From the NCBI RefSeq assembly GCF_949987535.1, contig NC_080075.1, positions 1,550,001 to 1,614,000 of the forward strand: a stretch of DNA of 64,000 bases, read 5' to 3'. Shown one piece after another: positions 1-11,264 of this stretch; within the stretch, counting starts at the first letter, position 1, and each line of letters opens with the position of its first letter. The DNA comes from Balaenoptera acutorostrata. Lineage: Eukaryota > Chordata > Mammalia > Artiodactyla > Balaenopteridae. The translations under genes and the position numbers were made by a program. The notes beneath the pieces were generated by a model. It had not been told where the DNA came from. It was given only the letters and a program-made list of their open reading frames with translations, and did no database searches.

Positions 1-262
1 CAAACTTATGGTTACCAAGGGGGAAAGAGGAAGGGAGGGATAAATTAGGAGTATGGGATTAAGAGATACACACTATTATATATAAAACAGATAAACAACA
101 AGGATTTACTGTATAGCACAGGGAACTATATTCAATATCTTGTAATAACCTATAATGGAAAAGAATCTGAAAAAAAATATAACTGAATCACTGGGTTGTA
201 TACCTGAAACTAGCACAACATTGTAAATCAAGTATACTTCAAAAAAAAAGAAAGAAAGAAAG
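1..262 (+). mobile_element. LINE-1 3' end fragment (3' UTR and A-rich tail)
   Basis: The segment has the typical artiodactyl/cetacean L1 3' UTR words (tactgtatagcacagggaac, then cctgaaactagcacaac) and ends in an A-rich tail with GAAA units. It is cut by the window edge, so the insertion may extend to the left. Related 3' ends occur at 21195 and 42200. Confidence 0.85.
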
Positions 263-2230
263 AGTTGAGTGTGTAAAAGTGGAGTACGGATGAAGAAGTT
301 ACCTGTAATAAGGTTCCGTGATACCCTCAGTTTTACTATCAGGCACTTTATTGATATTTACTCTTTGTGCTTCTCCAAAATAATTTTTACTTAACATCCC
401 CAGAACAACTGTCTGACAGCCACAGAGATGGATTTTGGATTCCTTGGATTTTGCTTCGTTTGTGATTTTCCTGTCTGTCCCCTAACTTATTAAAGCACAC
501 ACACGCAACATCCTTAGCATTTTGGTCTGGCTTACTAAACTGACATCTTTCAGAGCTTGCTGGATGATAAGACCTTCTACGAGCTCTGATGCAAGTAAAT
601 TAATCTCATTGTTAACCCCAGACCTCAGGTCAGCTCAGGTTTCCTGCATTTGTAAGTGAAACTGGAGCACGTGACTCAACCGATTTTGACAACACAGCTT
701 CCTAAAGAACAAGAACAAAAGCAAAACTATGGTAGTGATATATTAATAACTGCAGGATGACTTTGTACTTATATTGATAGTTTTTCAAAAAATATACAAA
801 ATATATTTTTATAAGACAGATTATTTTTTGGATACAATTTCAGAATATCCTGATTCTGCTTCGCATCAGGCATGCATCATGTTACAGAAGCATAATGTTA
901 TCCCCAAGGGTTTAACATTCTTTCTTTTTGCCGTAAGCAGTAATACTTCTTAAACAAAGAAACCAAACTCTGCAAAAAAAAAAAAAAAAAAGGGAGAAAT
1001 AGGAATCCTTAGAATTCCAATATTAATCTGTCTTCTACATTCTTTAGAAAAGGCTCTAATTTAATATTTTTGTTACTTCTATTAATTATGCTGATACATT
1101 TTATTTTCTCCCAATTCATTATAATCTATATTCAGCAGTGTTTCTGAGTCTGTGGAAGGAAAGATATTTTTATTGCAAAGATGAATTAGTCATTATTTTA
1201 AAAAGCTGAAAAATAAGCCTATTTTGCTCTCAATCTGCTTATTCTTTGCTTTTTAGAATATGAACTCATATGTTTCAAAGTCTTAGAAATAAAGCAGGAT
1301 ATACGATAACATCCTTTGCCATAGTCCATCAGCCTCCTTCCTAAACTTCCTGAAATGTAGTTCACTGGCAATTATGCTTACATGTGTTATAATTGTGACT
1401 ATGTTTCATTGTTTCAACAACACCAGCCTTAACTCTATTCAGTATTTTTCCTTTGACAGAATCGTCAAGTTCTCGCCCCATTCTCCAGGATGCTAACACT
1501 TGCCCTGTCCCGTCCCGGGACTCCCGGGGTGGCTTTCTGTCCTCTTCCTTCCCCTCCACAATTTTCCTTTCTCAATTTCCACACTCAGTGTATTATTGCA
1601 CCTAGTGACAGTATAAATCATGGTTTCTGCCCAAGAGCTTTTACTTGTCCTTTCCTTGAGCCCTGAATAAATGCCTTCATCACTTTTTCAGGATTCGTGA
1701 ACTGAAACATCAATCAATCATCAAATATTTATTGAATTTTATTATGAGCTCAGCACCTTGTTGGAATTTTATAAGGATATAATAGTATTTCATCTTACCT
1801 CTTCTATTCATTTTATATCTCTGGGTGCTATTTGTTATTTTTGTCTGATATTATAAGTGCCTACATTTCACGGGTCGAGTACTAAATACAGTGGAATAGA
1901 CTTTCCCCTCAACCCTAAGTTTCATAGCTTCTAAATCTTCCTGGTTTTCCTTTCTACGTTTGCAGTCACTGCTCTTACACCGTTCCCGTTTTCTCTTGTG
2001 TTTTCTGGCCACAGGTGAGGTTTCAGGTGCTCTCATCTCCACTGGAATATGACTTTTGGTCTTCGGACATTAATCATCTTCTGTCTTGAGTTTCTAAAAC
2101 GCTCCTTTTTTGACAAGGCTACTCTTTCAGAATTTTATTCCATGTCCAACTATGCTTTTCTAATTTTTCCTATGATTCTACTGCTGTCGTACTTGGAATG
2201 GAATTGGAAGAATTAGGCAAGGAACAAAAT
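263..2230. other. Mostly unique AT-rich DNA, no gene seen
   Basis: I see no coding signal. The stretch has an 18-base A run at 974-991 and a short segment at about 1705-1790 resembling the 'atttattgagcacc' end of old L2-type repeats. Open frames here are short and lack family resemblance. Confidence 0.5.
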
Positions 2231-2370
2231 GTGTGTTTGTGTGTGTGTGAGAGAGAGAGAGACAGAGAGAGACAGAAACAGAGAGACAGAGAGTCAGAGA
2301 GAGACAAAGAGAGAGAGAGGAGAGAGAGCGAGACAGAGAGAGGAAAGGGAGGGAAGGAGGAGGGAGGGAA
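2231..2370 (+). repeat. GT/GA simple repeat grading into GGGA
   Basis: A short GT run passes into a roughly 95-base interrupted GAGA/GACA tract and then a GGGA/GGAA-rich end. The plus strand is almost pure purine after position 2249. The low-complexity open frames on both strands (Arg/Glu/Ser-rich and Leu/Ser-rich) are translation artefacts of this tract. Confidence 0.95.
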
Positions 2371-3290
2371 CCAGATGACAGCATGAGCTGACTTGACTTG
2401 TATTCGCTGCTCCTTAGAGACTCAAAATGGGTGTATCTGTAGCTTAGTCAATACTTTTGCATTTATGTGTTATTTGATCCAACAGTTACTTACTGAGAAC
2501 ATGTTATATGTTAGGAGCTGTATTAGGCACGCCCCCCCCAGGACGCACATGTAGATCCTTGCACTGGGGAGTAATAGGGACCCACTGTAGGGACTGGGGC
2601 GAAGGTAGGTAAAAATGGCGCTAAGCTTTCCTACCATTTTTGTATTTTTCTTGGTTGCTGCAAACGGTGCTGTTTCCTGGAGTTCTGAAAAGTTGTTTCT
2701 GACAATTTCTTTTTGTCTTTTGATGCTTCCTGGGGATAAGAGCTTGGAGCTGCCACTTTGCTAATTTACTGAATCACTTCTCTCACATACATTGAAGAAA
2801 GCCATTGATGTTTGCAGGGCAAGTTTACCATACAAAGAGAATTTATTAAAATTGCATTTTGTGGTTATAAAAACTTCAAGGGAGTTTTTATGTGTGAGGA
2901 AATGTCAGGTAAATCAAAATAAACTGCAGCGTGACGCAGCCTAAGAGAGAGGGCTCTGCTGACACCAGTGGGAATAACAGAGAAAGATGCAGAGGAAACT
3001 GAACTCCAGAAGTGCAGTGTCTCCTGAAGGGATGCAGGTAGCCCTAGGACACAGGCAGGTAAGTCCTGCATTACTCGCGGTAACTACCATCATCATCACA
3101 CCCCTAAATATGCACCACCTCTCTTGTAGAGCCCTGTGTTAGGTGCTGGTGATAAAGAGGAGGAAAAGATAAAGAATACATCTGCAGTGCTCAATTTTAA
3201 CTGTACATTAGATGCATCCTGCTTGTATCTTTTTGATATTGAAATATAGACATTGTCCCTAGAAAATTAGATTACACAGGTTTAAACATT
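2371..3290. other. Unique DNA with weak L2-age fragments
   Basis: No gene is seen. Segments at about 2465-2545 and 3100-3170 resemble the 'acttactgagaacatgttatatg...' and 'ctgtgttaggtgctgg' words of old mammalian L2/MIR-age repeats, but are too short to classify firmly. Confidence 0.4.
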
Positions 3291-3299
3291 AAGGTGGGC

Positions 3300-3500
3300 G
3301 AAAGTGCTGTAACCAATAGGCCCCCAATTTTGTGGCTTAATAAAGTTTATTTCATTCATATGGCAGCTCAAAGGTCTAGATCAGCTTGGGCGGGCAGAGG
3401 GGGGGTCACTCCACATGGAGATCCATGGATCCAGGCTCTTTATCACGCGGCTAATCCACCTCCTTGAGCAATGCTGCTCAGAGAACTTTCTACAGAGGTG
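3300..3500. repeat. Old interspersed repeat, family unresolved
   Basis: The words 'ttgtggcttaataaagtttatttcattca' (broken here across a typical mammalian repeat motif) and the following 'cagctcaaaggtctagatcagcttgg' resemble a dispersed repeat that begins near a 'tggcttaaaacaac' box. I cannot name the family, so this is a weak call. Confidence 0.35.
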
Positions 3501-3544
3501 GAAAGATTCTGTATTCATGTTCTCCAGTTATGGCGGCCACTCAC

Positions 3545-3668
3545 CTTAGTGCTTGAACTATGGCTAGTGTGACAGAAGAGCCAAATGGTTAATTTGATTT
3601 AATCTTTAATTTTAATTTAGTTCATTTACATTTAGATAGCCGCATGTGGCTAGGAGTTACTGTTTCGG
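3545..3668. mobile_element. MER3-like hAT-Charlie DNA transposon fragment
   Basis: It shows an AT-rich centre of alternating TTTAATTTTAATTTA followed by a close match to 'tagccacatgtggctagt' (here tagccgcatgtggctagg). These are hallmarks of MER3, a short non-autonomous hAT element. Ends are degraded, so limits are approximate. Confidence 0.65.
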
Positions 3669-4564
3669 ACGGAAGCTTCTTTAATCACCTGCATGATCAA
3701 GGCTAGATGTCTATGTCCAGGTACTGGTCAGCCAAAGAAAAGATAGCTTAGATGAGGCACAGTGCATGAAGGGACCAATTTGACACACCCATATGGCAAT
3801 GTTAATAGCATACCCGATGCTGCATAGCGAGTGAATACTTTGTAAATGCTGAGTAACTTAGATGACATGAAGCTCATAGCTCATGTCAATCAGACGCACA
3901 CGAATCAGAGCTCTTACCCAGTGTCAAGCTGCGCTAATAATATTAAGAACTCAAGTTAATGCAAATCACAGATGAAGTATGGAGAGTCTGGGACTTTCAG
4001 AGCACCTTCTATTACTGTTTTATTTTTGCAGAGTTATATCCTGCTCTGACTCAGACTGACATATGAGGTCTCCAAGGGATGTGTGAATTCACGTCACTCA
4101 CACATAATACATGTTTATGTTATGCTGAAGTCTTTTCAGACAGCTGCATAGCTAGTTATATTCAGGGATATTCAGAGAGTTACATTTTAAAGGGAGCTAT
4201 GTTTCCTAAACTCAGAGTTCCTTACCATGAGTGATCCTACACAGCCTGATGAAAGCACCCAATAGACAAGGACTCTCCAGCTAGCAAACAGTTAATTCAT
4301 TTGTTGGAAGATCCGTCATGAGCCTTGTCCCAGGAAATTTGATGAGGTCACCTTCTTTCCTTCCTGCTGGTGTTGCTTCCATGTCAACAGGAGAGAATGA
4401 ATCACAAACATTTAGTTCCCCACGCAGCTCAAGATTTCCCACGCTCTCATTCCGCAATTCATCCAAAACGTGGATTGAGCCTTTCCCACATGTAGGGCTT
4501 AAGCCATGTGGTGGCTTGTGTTCAAAGCCCAGTGACTCCACACTTGCCATGAGAGTTTTGAGCC
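3669..4564. other. Unique DNA, no gene seen
   Basis: The 89-codon open frames on opposite strands at about 4281-4587 overlap each other almost exactly and match nothing I know. I regard them as chance frames. Confidence 0.5.
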
Positions 4565-4690
4565 TTTGCTTATTATCTGTTAAATAGGGATAATTACACC
4601 TGCTTCATAAGGTGGTTACAAGGAATTGCCCTAAAATAAGCCACATTGTAAACTTGTAGCAACTATTCTATAAGTTTTAGCTGTTGATTT
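4565..4690 (+). mobile_element. MIR SINE fragment
   Basis: It carries the MIR core and 3' words in order: 'tatctgttaaatagggataatta', then 'cttcataaggtggttacaaggaatt', a degraded form of the usual 'ctgtaaaatggggataat...ctcatagggttgttgtgaggatt'. Confidence 0.65.
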
Positions 4691-5826
4691 ATCATTGTTT
4701 TGCTAGTGACTATAATTTCTGAAGGAAGGAGCGCAGGTTCTCCTATTTCTCTGCTAGACATTAATATTCTTAAAGAAAAGAAATAACATTTTTTTCTAGA
4801 TGCTATATGATGTGAAAATTTCCTTCACATATTCTGATCTCCCTACCCATTTTTACTTTTTTTAATTCTCCAATTAATAAAAAAAAAAAAACACTCACAG
4901 AATTCTACTGTATCTAAATATTGAGAAAACCAGAAACTCCAAGATCTGGGAATACCGACATAACTAAGATAAGACTTTCCCTGTAAGTGATATCACGCTG
5001 CAGAATGGTAGTGCTCTGTGTAAGGTATGTGCAAAGGACTGTGCGTGGAAAAGGCTGGGAAGAAAGCAGTTCTTTTCTGGCACATTTGAGTAGGATCCAG
5101 GTTGGTGACTACATTTTCCAGGCAGAGAAATGGGAAGACTTTGAAATCCTATGGCTCTCAGCAGAGTAACCTGCCCTGCTTATAGCAGAGGCTGAAAGTT
5201 GTCTCTTGATAATTTGTGAAGAGATTGCAGAGTCTCCCACATAACAAGTTATTACAAACACACCTGATCCCTAGTCAGACTTTCAAAAAAAACCTGAGGC
5301 ACTAGCACAGCTCTGTTTTGGCACTTCTGAATATCCCCTCTCAGCAGTTTCCAGATATGTCTGCCTCTGTTGGGATGCTGAAAAAATGTCACCTCTCGGC
5401 TGAATGAACTCACTGCTAGCTGGAGTGGAAGACCCCTAGTTTACGCCTGTAGACTGGCAACAGTGAATGACAAATGGTAGAACAGAATTCTGGAATCAGA
5501 ATGACATTAAAGGCTCTGTCTTAGATGGTTTACCTTATTTGCCACCAGCCAAATAACTCAATCCAGTTGAGTGATAGTTTCTAAAGCCTGTTGGAATGAT
5601 GACCTGGTTAGGGTTGCAGTAGAGAGCAACTCATTAAGACTTACAGAAACCAATTGTCTTCACTAGAGCTTTCTTCTTTTCACTTTTTGCTCTCTAACCA
5701 CTAAAAGAAAATTTAAGAATGGATATTAGTGAGTTTTACTTTCTGAAAGCATCTCTTCTTGTCAAAGAAAAAATTACACCTTCTAGCTTTTGTTGCACTG
5801 GGGCTTTTGTTTTGTTTTGCTTTTGT
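4691..5826. other. Unique DNA, no gene seen
   Basis: A 12-base A run at about 4880 is the only simple repeat noted. No splice-flanked or conserved open frame is evident. Confidence 0.5.
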
Positions 5827-5840
5827 TGTTATCTTAAAAA

Positions 5841-5970
5841 AATTTTTGTTTGTTTGTTTTGGCCGTGCTGTGCAGCTTGCGGGGATCTTAGTTCCTGGAC
5901 CAGGGATTGAACCTGGGCCCATGGCAGTGAAAGTGCCGAGTCCTAACCGCTGGACCGCCAGGGAATTCCC
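5841..5970 (-). mobile_element. CHR-type tRNA-derived SINE (short form)
   Basis: On the minus strand the element starts GGGAATTCCCTGGCGGTCCA and carries tRNA-like A and B boxes, the B box being GGTTCAATCCC. The A-rich tail is the poly-T run on the plus-strand left side. Imperfect target-site copies, tgttatcttaa (about 5827) and tgttatcgtttaa (5971), flank it. Its body lacks the longer internal part seen in the other four SINEs, so it belongs to a different and probably older subfamily. Confidence 0.9.
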
Positions 5971-6049
5971 TGTTATCGTTTAAGATTTTGTTTTTCCACT
6001 TCAGAGATTTAATATATATATCACCCTAACCAACATCTTAACAGTTTAC

Positions 6050-6105
6050 CATTACATACACACACACTGTATATGTATATGTGTATGTATGTATATGTGT
6101 ATATA
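6050..6105. repeat. CA / TATG simple repeat
   Basis: Alternating CACA followed by TATATG/TGTATG units abuts the left copy of a 78-bp duplication. Confidence 0.85.
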
Positions 6106-6183
6106 TTCATAATTCAGCGAGACCAAGAATTGTATGTTGGGGATGGTTTAAATGAAGAGCACGTGGTCCAGGCCAGCAGCAAT
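6106..6183 (+). repeat. 78-bp direct repeat, left copy
   Basis: It begins ttcataattc and ends ggtccaggccagcag plus four bases. It aligns without gaps to 7246-7323 with about 12 differences (about 85% identity by eye). A short CA/TA microsatellite follows at 6186-6218. Confidence 0.85.
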
Positions 6184-6369
6184 GCACATATACACACACA
6201 CACATACATATATATGTGTCTTGTGAGAAATGCATTTTGTTTGGGGAGCCGCCGCATCCTTAAAGACCTCTGTGCTTGCTCTTCTCTGATCCCATTGGTT
6301 CTGTTTTAATGGAGAATCTTGATGAAAAGAGCATGTGATGAAATTTTAGTCCCAGTTAGAAAGAACTCA

Positions 6370-6530
6370 GAGACAGAGGTTTGGGTTTGGAGCCCAGCTT
6401 TGCCCCTGACCATGTGGCCCTCAGCCAGTCCTCCTTGGTAAGCCTCAGCGATCTCACCTGCGTTTCGGGGTGAGATCACCAGCTAGTGAGTCTGTGAGGG
6501 TCAAGTGGGAGGATGTGCTACAGAATCTGG
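6370..6530 (+). mobile_element. MIR SINE fragment
   Basis: It has MIR-like words in the right order: 'tttggagcccagctttgcc', 'gaccatgtggccctcagcc', 'cctcagcgatctcacctg', then a degraded 'gtgagggtcaa' segment. Confidence 0.6.
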
Positions 6531-6731
6531 GAAACGTTCTTCAAGGATGTAACCAAGCTCGGAGACATGGTCGGTTTTACTTGACTGTAATCTGACTTCT
6601 TTTTTTAAAAATTTTATTGACGTACAGTTGATTTACATTGTTGTGTTAATTTCTTCTGTACAGCAAAGTGACTCAGTTATATATATATATATATATATAA
6701 TATATAATATTATATATATGTATATGTATAT

Positions 6732-6823
6732 ATATTTTCTCCCATTCCGTAAGTTGTCTTTTCATTTTGTTTATGGTTTCCTTTGCTGTGCAACCAAACC
6801 ATGATGGAAAAGAATATATATAT
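6732..6823 (+). repeat. Perfect 92-bp inverted repeat, left arm
   Basis: Base-by-base comparison shows it to be the exact reverse complement of 7024-7115 (paired coordinates sum to 13847). It contains L1 ORF2 sequence on the minus strand and the L1 3' UTR join. Confidence 0.93.
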
Positions 6824-7023
6824 GTATATATACATACATATATGTGTGTATATATATATATTCTATATATATATACATAAATATATGTGTATATATACAT
6901 AAATATATATACATATATGTGTATATATATACTCTCTATATATGCATATATACATAAATATATATGTATATATGTATATATACATAAATATATATATGTA
7001 TATATACATATATATATGTGTGT
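6824..7023. repeat. TATA/TATG-rich spacer between inverted arms
   Basis: 200 bases composed almost entirely of TATATA, TATATG and TACATA units, itself partly self-complementary. Repetitive Tyr/Ile open frames across it are artefacts. Confidence 0.95.
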
Positions 7024-7115
7024 ATATATATATTCTTTTCCATCATGGTTTGGTTGCACAGCAAAGGAAACCATAAACAAAATGAAAAGACAACTTACGG
7101 AATGGGAGAAAATAT
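7024..7115 (-). repeat. Perfect 92-bp inverted repeat, right arm
   Basis: Exact reverse complement of 6732-6823. It continues without break into plus-strand L1 ORF2 sequence to about 7165, so this is probably the original copy and the left arm the derived one. Confidence 0.93.
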
Positions 7116-7245
7116 TTGCAAATGATGCGACCGACAAGGACTTAATTTCCAAAATATACAAACAGCTCACGAATCTGATTTCTATTTCTCATTTCATGAT
7201 GTTCATTTCTGGCCATTCCAATGGGTTTTTGAGGCACTTCATGAA

Positions 7246-7323
7246 TTCATAATTCCGTAAGACCAAGAATTGCCTGTTGAGGATAGTTTCAACGAACAGC
7301 ATGTGGTCCAGGCCAGCAGAAAT
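7246..7323 (+). repeat. 78-bp direct repeat, right copy
   Basis: About 85% identical to 6106-6183. Its right end runs directly into the DNA-transposon-like sequence that follows, whereas the left copy runs into a microsatellite. Confidence 0.85.
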
Positions 7324-7590
7324 ATAACGTGAGCCACATTAAGACAGCAAGAAGAAATAGGTAAAATTAATTTAAAAAAATATGTTTTATGTAACCCAAT
7401 ACATCCCAAATATTATAATTCCAAGGGTAATAATACAAAAAAGAATTAATGAGATATTTTACTGGGTTTTTTTCATACCACGTCTTCAAAGTCTAGTGTG
7501 CATTTTGTATTCACAGTAGATCTCCTTTTGGACTGGCCACCCTTCACGTGCTCAGCTGCCATGTTGGGGGAAAGACCATTGGACGGAAGA
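7311..7590 (+). mobile_element. Old MER-type DNA transposon, probably hAT-like
   Basis: The order 'aaatataacgtgagccacatta', 'gtaacccaatacatccc', 'attaatgagatattttactg', 'catgctcag...attggac' follows a dispersed mammalian repeat related to MER3 ('gagccacat...cattggacagcg'). The exact family is from memory and uncertain. Confidence 0.45.
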
Positions 7591-8399
7591 GGTCTGGGCT
7601 TCCCCAAAGGCAAATCCCATTGTCCTTCACTTTGCACTAAGCACTACACCATCTTCATTTGTGTATAATAAGGTGTAAACTTGTTTTAAAATTCCATGTC
7701 AAATGACTAATTGTTTTTCCTACCATGAGAGGCAACCAGGGGGATGGGAGGGTCATACTCAAATATTACTGCTGCTTTGAACACTTCTGAGTTAGAAGGA
7801 AAGAGAGGCAATTTTTCTTCTTTTCTTTTTTCCCCCAAATTACATACTGGATTTATTAATCCTCTCCATCACTCTGCCTAAATAATTGTGTCACTCCTTT
7901 TTAAAAATACTGTAATTACTATGAAATTGTTGATTAAACTGTAATTTGATTTTGGATTTAACACACAGCCCAGAGTATAATTCTTGTGTAATGGCCCTCT
8001 TTCCTGGTCATGTGCTTTCATTTACAAAGAACAGCTATGCAACGTCTGTGTCATCACACATAAGTGACTATAATTGCTGCTGATGGGTGTGCTGAAGTTG
8101 AGCAAGTGGAAAAGTAATTTTTCATGTTCCATTTTAGCAAAGGCCATTTCTGGGGAGTCATGCACTATGAGGGCAGCGCAGGGACCACCAATAACTAGAA
8201 GTGCCCCCCAGACCTCGACAGCTGAAGCGAGGAGGCTGTAAGTGTCCTCACTCCGTTTTCCAGCTTAGCTCAAGGTCATATTCAAAGAAATTCTAAGCAC
8301 AGCATTTCTTGGCTTTATGGATACAAGTGACCTGGCACCAAGGTGTCCAGAGCAGTAAACAGGGCTAAGACTTAGTTAGAAAGAGCCAAAGGGGAAACC
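7591..8399. other. Unique DNA, no gene seen
   Basis: No repeat or open frame of note is recognised here. Confidence 0.5.
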
Positions 8400-9080
8400 A
8401 ATCATTTTCTAATTCACTGGTTTACTTAACAAGAGTTTTCATAAACATTTACTACGTGTGAGCCAGCATTCTACAAAGCGACAGTGGAAGTCTGATATCA
8501 TATCATCGTCCACAGAACCTGAAATCACCTAAGAGAAAAGAAATCGACCCAAATAACTATAGTGCAGAGCAATATGAGAAATGTGTGAATAAGAACCAGG
8601 TTGTTCAGAGGAAGGAGAAAGCGTTGCTTGCTTAGTAATCAGGGGGGGCTTCCAGGAGGAGGGGGCATGAGGAATGGAGGATTTGGATGGACAAAAAATG
8701 GAAAATGGAAATTCCACTTTGGTTTGGCGATAGGGTTTAGCTAGAAGGATAGGTTTGTAACAGGTTAAAGGACGGGATGGGATGGTTGGGTACCAGACTC
8801 GGAGATTTGAGCCTCGTCTGGCAGAACGAGGACCCTGAGGCCGCAGCAGGTAGTTGTCTTGTGCCGTGATTGGAATGGTGATCGAGGGATGTTTTATCCA
8901 GCAGTGGTGTCCACTAGGAGGAGGGATGTCCGCAGCAGGGTTGGGGAGAGTTTACTGCAATGGGCCAAGAATGCAGAAGCAGGGCCTGCACTAAGTTGGT
9001 AGCAGTGGGAGCAGGGGCTGTAGCAGGAAGGTGTGATTGTGGGTCTGGACGTGAGCATCGCGCAGAAGAAGGGGAGGGGG
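8400..9080 (+). repeat. Old L2-age interspersed repeat (family unresolved)
   Basis: The 5' part has the degraded 'cataaacatttactacgtgtgagccag' word. The 3' part has a series of G-rich words (cagggcttccaggaggag, ggaatggtgatcg) shared in order with 42625-43110, 51780-52200 and 55690-56000. I recognise this as a mammal-wide repeat but cannot name it with certainty. Confidence 0.45.
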
Positions 9081-9214
9081 AGGAGAGGCTGACCCAGGTC
9101 TCAAGCTGGGAGACAGAAAGGCCTCATAGAAGTACTGTCTTCACAAGATGAGACTGTAGTGAAATTGGTCATGTGCGTTGAACTTGGGACGCTCAAAACT
9201 GCCCTCAGGGAAGG

Positions 9215-9682
9215 CTGGCAAAACAGCCCAAAGATGTCCACGTCCTAATCCCTAGAACCTGTAAATGTTACTTTATATGGTTTAATAAAAAGATTTGCAG
9301 ATGTTATTAAGTTTGAGATCTGGAGATCTGGGGTTCATCCCCAGTGGTCAGGGTGGGCTGTTATGGGTCCTTGTAAGACAGAGCAAAGGGAGAAGGGACA
9401 CACAGAAGAGAGACGGCAGTGAGGCCAACGCAGCGGAGGGAGACGTAAAGATGCTGAGCTGTGGGCACCTGCGGCGGAGGAGGGGCCCCCAATACGGGGA
9501 GTGCAGCTCTGCATCTGGAAAGGCGAGGAGACAGATCCCCCAGGGAGTCTCGGGAGGGAGCTGTGACCCAGGGAGACCGACTTCAGACCTCTAGTCCCCA
9601 GCACTGCAAGAGAGCAAATTGGCATTCTTTTAGACCACCACGTTTGTGGTCATTTGTTATAGCAGCCCTAGGAAACTATGAC
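9215..9682 (+). mobile_element. MLT1-like LTR (ERVL-MaLR)
   Basis: It follows the MLT1 order: 'gatgtccacgtcctaatccctagaacctgtaaatgttac', then 'gggtccttgtaagacagag', and near the end 'gaccaccacgtttgtggt' and 'ttatagcagccctaggaaac' (words broken by substitutions; quoted in pieces). MaLR LTRs are old non-coding retroelement ends. No internal gag or pol sequence is seen beside it. Confidence 0.75.
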
Positions 9683-11264
9683 AGAAGACATCTCCAGAAC
9701 ATGGGAAAGGTGGGGGTGAAGCAAAGAAGACCAAGGCCAGAGGCCAAGAAGCAGGGAGGGTCTGCGGACGTGGGGTGGAGGGGTGAAAGGGGGGAAGGGA
9801 GGGGAGAGCTTTGGGTCGTCCACATTGGGGTCAGTGGTGGGGAAAAGGGATCTGGCCATGACACGAGAAGCAGTTGTTGAAGATCTAAGAGGAAAGTAAG
9901 GTGGCCGAGATACTCACTCAGGATAAGATGATCTAGGTTTGAAAACAAGACAAAACAAAACAAAGGGGGAAAACTCTTTAAAGAATTTCAGAGGTGGAGA
10001 ACGTAGCAGGTGGAGACGCTAATGGACGTTCCTGGAGGGAATTCCCACGAGGCCCTTTCAGACCAGCTAAGGCTGACAGAGCATCCCTGTGACTGGAGAA
10101 GGAGAGCCGGTCCAGGGTCGCTACAGCCGTGATGCTTCAGAAAAAGCTCCAAGAGCTGAAGCACACAGTTCTTTTTAGCTGTAAAACACTGGATACAGAC
10201 ACAATAAAAGGAGAGACATTTTTAAAATTCAAAGTGAATTTTTAAGTAAAATTCATGCTTTTCAGGAATCAAGTGTTAGTGAATTCGAGCCCACGTTAAG
10301 ATTTTCAAAGTAGAATTTGGCAAGTAAACTGATTCACTAACCCTAAACATTTTCCCTCATTTCTTCCCTACTTCAGATTAAAATTTTCACCCTATTTATT
10401 TTAGAACATGTGATGGCCAACTTTATATCTAGTGGGAGGTGATTCCAAAACATCATTTGCTTTGAACCAGAAACTTATTTTTCTCCAGAGAAATATTATT
10501 GTGAATAATGCCTGGGGAACCCAGACCAGCACCCTCAAATCTCAGCACACGCAATAAGATGAAGGAGTGTTGATGTGAGCCCCAAGCTGGAGCTCCTGTG
10601 CGCTCTGAGCTCCCTTGAGCTGCAGGCCTGAATTTCTCCTCATCCTGATGGAAATTCCACACTGTCTGAGCTCTAAGCTCTGTCCCCTAAACCCTAGAGG
10701 ACAAAGGAGTTGATTCAGGGCCTTGCAAACTCCCCTCGCCACAAAATAGCATGCTGAAAAACAGAATCTTATAAAAAAAAAAAAGCAATACCTGGGGACT
10801 CCCCTGGACTCCGGCTGCAGGACCACTGCACAGCTGGTGGGACCAGGAGGTGGTGACCGTCACATACGTGGTCCCCAGGCCAGGCTGCACACGCAGTGCC
10901 TCCTGCGCTTGCCATCAGAGGAATTCTCTTGGTGCTTGACTTCAAGCCCAGACTGAGATCTGGGCCCAGGATCACAGGAAAGGGGTTGGAAGAAAAGAAA
11001 AAGGATTCCAGTACACAGGAGAGCATCCGTTGTGACCCAGGTGGCCAGGATTTGTGGCCGAGCAGTAATAGCTGAGAGGGGAGACATCTGGGCCGGTAAT
11101 TCTGTCTACCTCCACCTCTGTGTGCCCCTCACTCCACCCTCCCTGCTCTGTGTCCTGGCGGCTGACCCGGCCTGGGTAGTCCTGCCAGCTGGCCACCGGG
11201 AAGCAAGGGCCCGAGAACGGGGGCAGCTCCCTCCCCTTCACATCTCTTTGCACCGAGCCTGTGT
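9683..11264. other. Unique DNA, G-rich at the left, no gene seen
   Basis: A G-rich patch at 9750-9810 includes a G-quadruplex-type motif. Overlapping short frames at 10450-11340 appear in five frames on both strands, which reflects stop-poor GC-rich sequence rather than a gene. Confidence 0.45.

Larger units (their letters stand above)
6598..7165. mobile_element. Rearranged LINE-1 insertion with inverted 5' part
   Basis: The left end (6598-6690) is L1 3' UTR on the minus strand, starting with the T-rich complement of the tail. The right end (about 7056-7165) is L1 ORF2 on the plus strand (gcacagcaaaggaaacc onward). This head-to-head layout is typical of twin-primed L1 insertions. The join at 7033-7056 runs from minus-strand 3' UTR (ttcttttccatcatggttt) straight into plus-strand ORF2. 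A second, inverted copy of the join lies at 6732-6823, with a TATATG-rich spacer between. Confidence 0.8.
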
